From Bacillus sp. FJAT-27264 (lineage in GTDB: Bacteria; Bacillota; Bacilli; Paenibacillales; Paenibacillaceae), in assembly GCF_001682855.1 (NCBI RefSeq), contig NZ_MAQW01000030.1:55275-119274 (forward strand): a DNA stretch of 64,000 nt, given 5' to 3'. The position numbers were made by a program, and so were the translations under genes. Below the pieces are notes generated by a model. That model worked only from the letters and a program-made list of their open reading frames with translations. It did not search any database and was not told the origin of the DNA. This document shows, piece by piece, positions 60,544-64,000 of this stretch (its first letter is position 1; each line of letters opens with the position of its first letter).

Positions 60544-60573
60544 TTGACAAAGAATGCAGAACTAAATTATACT
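60544..60573 (+). promoter_or_regulatory. promoter of the SAM riboswitch-metNIQ transcript
   Basis: TTGACA (60544-60549), 18-base spacer, TATACT (60568-60573), close to consensus. Confidence 0.85.
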
Positions 60574-60631
60574 AAATCATGCCTTCTAAGGCCGGACATT
60601 TTATGACAAACTACAACACTATATCACATAT

Positions 60632-60832
60632 CTTATCGAGAGCGGCGGAGGGATAGGCCCGATGAAGCCCGGCAACCGATTTATGTTTATGCGTGAACCG
60701 CGTGTACATAAGTGCCATGGTGCTAATTCCTACAATGCCGTTTGAGTGCGGACGTTGGCAGATGAGACGGCATTGTTCTATAAGCGCACAGGGCCTCTTG
60801 CGATCTGCAAACGATCGTCGGGGGCTTTTTTT
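60632..60832 (+). ncRNA. SAM-I riboswitch (S-box) with terminator
   Basis: The aptamer begins 'CTTATCGAGAGCGGCGGAGG' at 60632 and contains 'GATGAAGCCCGGCAACC', 'TGGTGCTAATTCC' and 'GATGAGA', the S-box hallmarks; the P1 strand CTTAT pairs with ATAAG at 60780-60784. A terminator hairpin (about 60793-60826) with seven T follows. High SAM should stop transcription of metNIQ. Confidence 0.96.
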
Positions 60833-60872
60833 GTACAATTCACTGATATTATCTTTAAAGGAGGACGGCAGC

Positions 60873-61889
60873 TTGATAGAGCTAAAGAGTCTAACTAAGG
60901 TATATGGAAAAGGGAGCAAGACCGCCACGGCACTCTCGGGTCTAAACCTGTCGATCAAAAAAGGAGAAATCTTCGGAGTCATCGGTCATTCCGGGGCGGG
61001 AAAAAGCACCCTGATTCGCTGCATTAATCTGCTGGAGCGTCCGACCGAAGGTGAGGTCTGGGTAGATGGCGTTGAACTGACACGATTACCGGAAGGACAG
61101 CTTCAGGAGAAGCGCCGTAAGATCGGGATGATTTTTCAGCACTTCAATCTGCTGTCTTCCGCTACCGTATATGAGAATATCGCCTTTCCGCTGCGGCTGA
61201 CCCGTACACCCCAACGGTCCGTTGATCAGAAGGTCAACGAGTTGTTGGCCCTGGTAGGGCTGGAGGAGCATCGGAACAAATATCCTGCTCAGCTCTCCGG
61301 CGGTCAAAAACAGCGTGTTGGCATAGCCCGGGCATTGGCCAGCGACCCGGATGTGCTGCTCTGTGACGAGGCGACCTCGGCACTTGACCCGCAGACAACA
61401 GATTCGATTCTCCGTCTGCTTCTGGATATCAATAAACGGTTCAACCTGACCATTGTGCTGATTACGCACGAAATGCATGTGATCCAGAGCATCTGTGACC
61501 GGGTAGCTGTTATCCATGGCGGAGGTATAGTTGAGCAGGGAGAAGTGACGGAGGTCTTCCTGAAGCCCAAGCATGAGATCACCCGCGAGTTCATCCGCAG
61601 TGAGGCACAGAATGATGGGCCGTTGCGGGCCGCTATCGACGCCTCTCATGATGGATCAGCCCAAGCAGTCAAGATTACTTTCCTCGGGCAAAAAACGTAC
61701 GGATCCGCCTTGTCCCAGATTGCGCGAGAGACAGGCGTTGATTTTGCTATTCTTTCGGGCACCATCTCTACGATCAAGGATGTGCCTTACGGGCAACTGA
61801 TCGTTCGTTTTGAAGGAGAGGCCGAGAAGATTGCACAGACCATCGCAGAACTGACAGCTCAAGGCCTTGATGTGGAGGTGATTGCGTAA
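60873..61889 (+). CDS. metN: methionine ABC transporter ATPase
   Basis: A 338-residue MetN. Walker A 'GHSGAGKST' is at residues 38-46, followed by the signature 'LSGGQKQRVGIARAL', Walker B 'VLLCDEATSALDP' and switch 'LITHEMHVI'. The C-terminal NIL regulatory domain (about 262-338) binds methionine and lowers transport. TTG 60873 follows AAAGGAGG; upstream in-frame codons run through the riboswitch. One-base overlap with the permease gene. SAM-I control and the MetI and MetQ genes make the methionine assignment firm. Confidence 0.96.
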   Translation: MIELKSLTKVYGKGSKTATALSGLNLSIKKGEIFGVIGHSGAGKSTLIRCINLLERPTEGEVWVDGVELTRLPEGQLQEKRRKIGMIFQHFNLLSSATVYENIAFPLRLTRTPQRSVDQKVNELLALVGLEEHRNKYPAQLSGGQKQRVGIARALASDPDVLLCDEATSALDPQTTDSILRLLLDINKRFNLTIVLITHEMHVIQSICDRVAVIHGGGIVEQGEVTEVFLKPKHEITREFIRSEAQNDGPLRAAIDASHDGSAQAVKITFLGQKTYGSALSQIARETGVDFAILSGTISTIKDVPYGQLIVRFEGEAEKIAQTIAELTAQGLDVEVIA

Positions 61890-62557
61890 TGGGTAGCTTG
61901 GATTTCAGCAAAATTAACTGGTCGGAAATGATAGATGCTGCGGTATCCACTTTGAAAATGCTAGGAATTTCCGGAATATTCACAATTATTCTAGGTTTGC
62001 CACTCGGAATTGTGCTATATTTATGGGGCAGATCAAATCAGTCCTTTGTAAGAGCAATATATTCAATCCTATCATTCATAGTGAACATTCTGCGATCCGT
62101 ACCGTTCATCATTCTGATGGTCGCGTTGATCCCGATCAGCAAATCGATTGTAGGTACTTCAATAGGCGTGTTGGGCACGATTCCCGCACTCGTCATTGGG
62201 GCGGCACCATTTTTTGCCCGGCTGGTAGAGACGGCATTGCGTGAGGTAGACCGCGGAGTGATCGAAGCTGCACAGGGCATGGGAGCTTCTACCGGACAAG
62301 TCGTTATGCGAGTACTGCTGCCAGAGGCTCGTCCAGGTTTGTTGGCCGGGGTAACGATTACGATTGTGACGCTGGTCTCCTACACGGCGATGTCGGGGAT
62401 GGTTGGCGGCGGTGGTCTGGGTGACTTGGCGATTCGTTATGGATACTATCGTTATGAGAAGGAAGTTATGATTATTGCTGTAGCGCTGATGGTTATTCTG
62501 GTGCAGTTGCTGCAAATGGCCGGCGATCGGCTAGTGAGGTATTTTACAAGGAAATAA
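61889..62557 (+). CDS. metI: methionine ABC transporter permease
   Basis: A 222-residue permease with five predicted helices. 'RAIYSILSFIVNILRSVPFIILMVALIPISKSIVGTSIG' and the EAA-type loop 'VIEAAQGMGASTGQVVMRVLLPEARPGLL' (about 125-153) are typical of MetI. It starts on the last base of metN. Confidence 0.95.
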   Translation: MGSLDFSKINWSEMIDAAVSTLKMLGISGIFTIILGLPLGIVLYLWGRSNQSFVRAIYSILSFIVNILRSVPFIILMVALIPISKSIVGTSIGVLGTIPALVIGAAPFFARLVETALREVDRGVIEAAQGMGASTGQVVMRVLLPEARPGLLAGVTITIVTLVSYTAMSGMVGGGGLGDLAIRYGYYRYEKEVMIIAVALMVILVQLLQMAGDRLVRYFTRK

Positions 62558-62620
62558 GGGCCATTAATTATAGATATCCTTATTTACAAAAAAACATACT
62601 GTTTTAAGGGGGATTTACAA

Positions 62621-63496
62621 ATGAAAAAAGTACTACTGACCTTTTTTAGCCTGACACTGATTCTGGTGCTGGCTGCTTGCGGCAGCAACAACACTGCCAA
62701 TAACGCCGCGAACTCCGCAGCGACCAATGCTCCGGCAGATGCTTCCGCTGAGCCGACCACAGAACCAGCAGCTGATCCTGTTACATTGGTAGTAGGTGCA
62801 TCTCCAGTGCCTCACGCAGAAATTTTGAAAGCTATTGCTCCATTGCTTGAAGCCCAAGGCATTAAGCTAGAAATTAAAGAATTCACGGACTATGTACAAC
62901 CAAACGTTCAGCTCGCCGAGAAGCAATTGGATGCGAACTTCTTCCAGCATCAGCCTTACCTTGACGACCAGAACCAAAAGAACGGAACAGATCTTGTATC
63001 CGTTGCTGCTGTTCACGTTGAGCCATTTGGCGGTTACTCCAAGAAAATCAAATCCATCGACGAACTGAAAGACGGCGCCAAAGTGGCGATTCCGAACGAT
63101 CCAACCAATGGTGGACGTGCGTTGATTCTTTTGGCCAAGAATGGTCTGATCACGCTGAAGGATGACACTAACATTACTTCTACCAAAGCAGACATCACTG
63201 AGAACAAGAAGAACCTGAATATCATTGAGCTGGATGCAGCAATGCTGCCACGCCAATTGGATGAAGTAGATCTTGCGCTGATCAACACTAACTTTGCGCT
63301 GGAAGCTAATCTGGTACCAACCAAAGATGCTTTGTTCATCGAAGGTGGAGATTCTCCATATGCTAACATCCTGGTATCTCGTTCTGACAATAAGGACTCC
63401 GATGCGATCAAGAAGCTGGCTGCAGCTCTGACTTCCCCTGAAGCTAAGAAGTTCATCGAAGACAAGTACCAAGGTTCCATCATTCCAGCATTCTAA
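62621..63496 (+). CDS. metQ: methionine-binding lipoprotein
   Basis: A 291-residue NlpA-family lipoprotein. Lipobox 'VLAAC' (Cys near residue 20) and an Asn/Ala/Thr-rich linker precede the binding fold ('VVGASPVPHAEILKAIAPLLEAQGIKLEIKEFTDYVQPN', 'LDANFFQHQPYLDDQN', 'VAIPNDPTNGGRALILLA'). It has AAGGGGG upstream and ends the operon with a strong terminator. Confidence 0.95.
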   Translation: MKKVLLTFFSLTLILVLAACGSNNTANNAANSAATNAPADASAEPTTEPAADPVTLVVGASPVPHAEILKAIAPLLEAQGIKLEIKEFTDYVQPNVQLAEKQLDANFFQHQPYLDDQNQKNGTDLVSVAAVHVEPFGGYSKKIKSIDELKDGAKVAIPNDPTNGGRALILLAKNGLITLKDDTNITSTKADITENKKNLNIIELDAAMLPRQLDEVDLALINTNFALEANLVPTKDALFIEGGDSPYANILVSRSDNKDSDAIKKLAAALTSPEAKKFIEDKYQGSIIPAF

Positions 63497-63512
63497 GATC
63501 ATATTTAACAGC

Positions 63513-63547
63513 AAACCCCCGCGGCCTTGAAGGCTGCGGGGGTTTTT
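63513..63547 (+). terminator. terminator of metNIQ
   Basis: AACCCCCGC...GCC pairs with GGC...GCGGGGGTT, followed by T. Confidence 0.92.
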
Positions 63548-63623
63548 GGTATGATAATGCGCATATTAGACGAGAACTATGGGATTCATGGTTAATAATC
63601 GGAGAGTCTATTTGTTCCTATTC

Positions 63624-63660
63624 AAAAAAGAAGCCCGGATGCCTGTAACAGGCTTCCGGG
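63624..63660 (-). terminator. terminator of the NifU-like gene
   Basis: CCCGGATGCCTG (63634) pairs with CAGGCTTCCGGG (63649); on the minus strand CTTCTTTTTT follows. Confidence 0.88.
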
Positions 63661-63677
63661 ACAACTATAGAACGGGA

Positions 63678-63926
63678 TTAGAATACTTGAATAACTTCTT
63701 CAATGCCTTCTACTTCTTCAATGAGGGCACGCTCAATCCCAGCTTTCAGAGTAATTGTGGAGCTTGGGCAGCTACCGCAGGCACCCATCAGCTTCAATTT
63801 AACAATGCCGTCTTCGACATCAATCAGTTCCACGTCACCGCCATCGCGTTGCAGGAACGGACGGAGCTTATCGAGCACTTCCAGCACTTCATCATACATG
63901 GACGTGCTTTGTGTAGTTTCACTCAT
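63678..63926 (-). CDS. NifU C-terminal-domain iron-sulfur scaffold protein
   Basis: An 82-residue Nfu-type protein (like YutI of Bacillus). The cluster-binding Cys are Cys50 and Cys53 in 'GACGSCPSS'. 'LRPFLQRDGGDVELIDVEDGIVKLKL' precedes it. Nfu proteins carry and deliver Fe-S clusters, including to lipoyl synthase-type enzymes. AGGAG lies upstream, and the minus strand shows TATAAT (complement of 63953-63958) as a -10. In B. subtilis the equivalent gene is near yutD/lipA; here it is separate. Confidence 0.92.
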   Translation of the reverse strand: MSETTQSTSMYDEVLEVLDKLRPFLQRDGGDVELIDVEDGIVKLKLMGACGSCPSSTITLKAGIERALIEEVEGIEEVIQVF

Positions 63927-64000
63927 TTCTCAATCACTCCTTTCTTAGTGTTATTATAGTACAAAAGATTAAAAAATAAAATGGTTAGGACAGAATAGGG

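Noticed and set aside
60693..60872. Upstream extension of the metN frame
   Set aside because: It covers the SAM riboswitch and terminator; the TTG at 60873 has a strong ribosome binding site.

Overview
The window looks like chromosomal DNA from an endospore-forming, low-to-mid GC Gram-positive bacterium, most likely Paenibacillus or a close relative. The reasons are: strong AAGGAGG-type ribosome binding sites with many TTG and GTG starts; spore genes (YunB, a LytH-like M23 peptidase, YlbJ, an alpha/beta small acid-soluble spore protein); copper-amine-oxidase stalk domains on secreted proteins; Lpl-type sugar ABC transporters; and a T-box and a SAM-I riboswitch. No rRNA, tRNA, CRISPR array, phage or insertion sequence was recognised. 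The assignment rests on reading the sequence only.

Layout. 1-5.8 kb: end of a secreted protein, a small hydrophilic protein, a DUF2071 protein on the minus strand, a cell-wall-binding-repeat lipoprotein, a small His/Gly-rich membrane protein, and a two-component system with a small membrane protein. 5.9-8 kb: a secreted stalk + VWA protein. 8.1-16.8 kb: a sugar locus with a LacI regulator, a membrane-anchored AraC regulator, two permeases, a solute-binding lipoprotein and a GH30 glycosidase. 17-18.8 kb: a membrane lipoprotein and fabH behind a FapR-type operator. 18.9-24 kb: a second LacI regulator, gbsR and a divergent glycine-betaine transporter. 24.1-30.8 kb: a VTT membrane protein, yunB, an esterase, a LytH-like peptidase, lipA and yutD. 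Two structured non-coding stretches lie here, at 26.1-26.3 kb and 29.5-30.0 kb. 30.8-36 kb (minus strand): S41 peptidase, stalk-domain protein, nadK, ylbJ. 36-40.6 kb: a 31-residue ORF, globin, DUF2225, YycC, oligopeptidase F and an unknown protein. 40.7-43.8 kb: spore protein, aldose epimerase, and T-box-controlled trpS. 44-48.9 kb: YfhP-like protein, ctaB, a Sco protein, a Toprim protein and an MFS transporter. 49-58.5 kb: an envelope cluster with a CvpA-transglutaminase fusion, two tandem class B penicillin-binding proteins, a HAD phosphatase, DUF456, a MurJ/SpoVB-type flippase and a thioredoxin. 58.7-64 kb: ctaA, a HEPN protein, SAM-I-controlled metNIQ, and a NifU-like protein.

How genes work together: ctaB, Sco and ctaA all serve haem A / cytochrome oxidase assembly. 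The metNIQ operon and trpS are controlled by RNA sensing of SAM and uncharged tRNA-Trp. The sugar locus has everything for import and hydrolysis of one glycoside plus two local regulators. The 49-58 kb block groups peptidoglycan synthesis and precursor-export functions.

Most unusual to my eye are the non-coding structures: a 38-bp hairpin tandem repeat directly after lipA, a nested inverted repeat of about 157 bp before yutD, and a cluster of degenerate palindromes after yunB. Next are the CvpA-transglutaminase fusion beside duplicated PBPs and two very small membrane-protein ORFs. I saw no complete, clearly undescribed multi-gene defence or mobile system.
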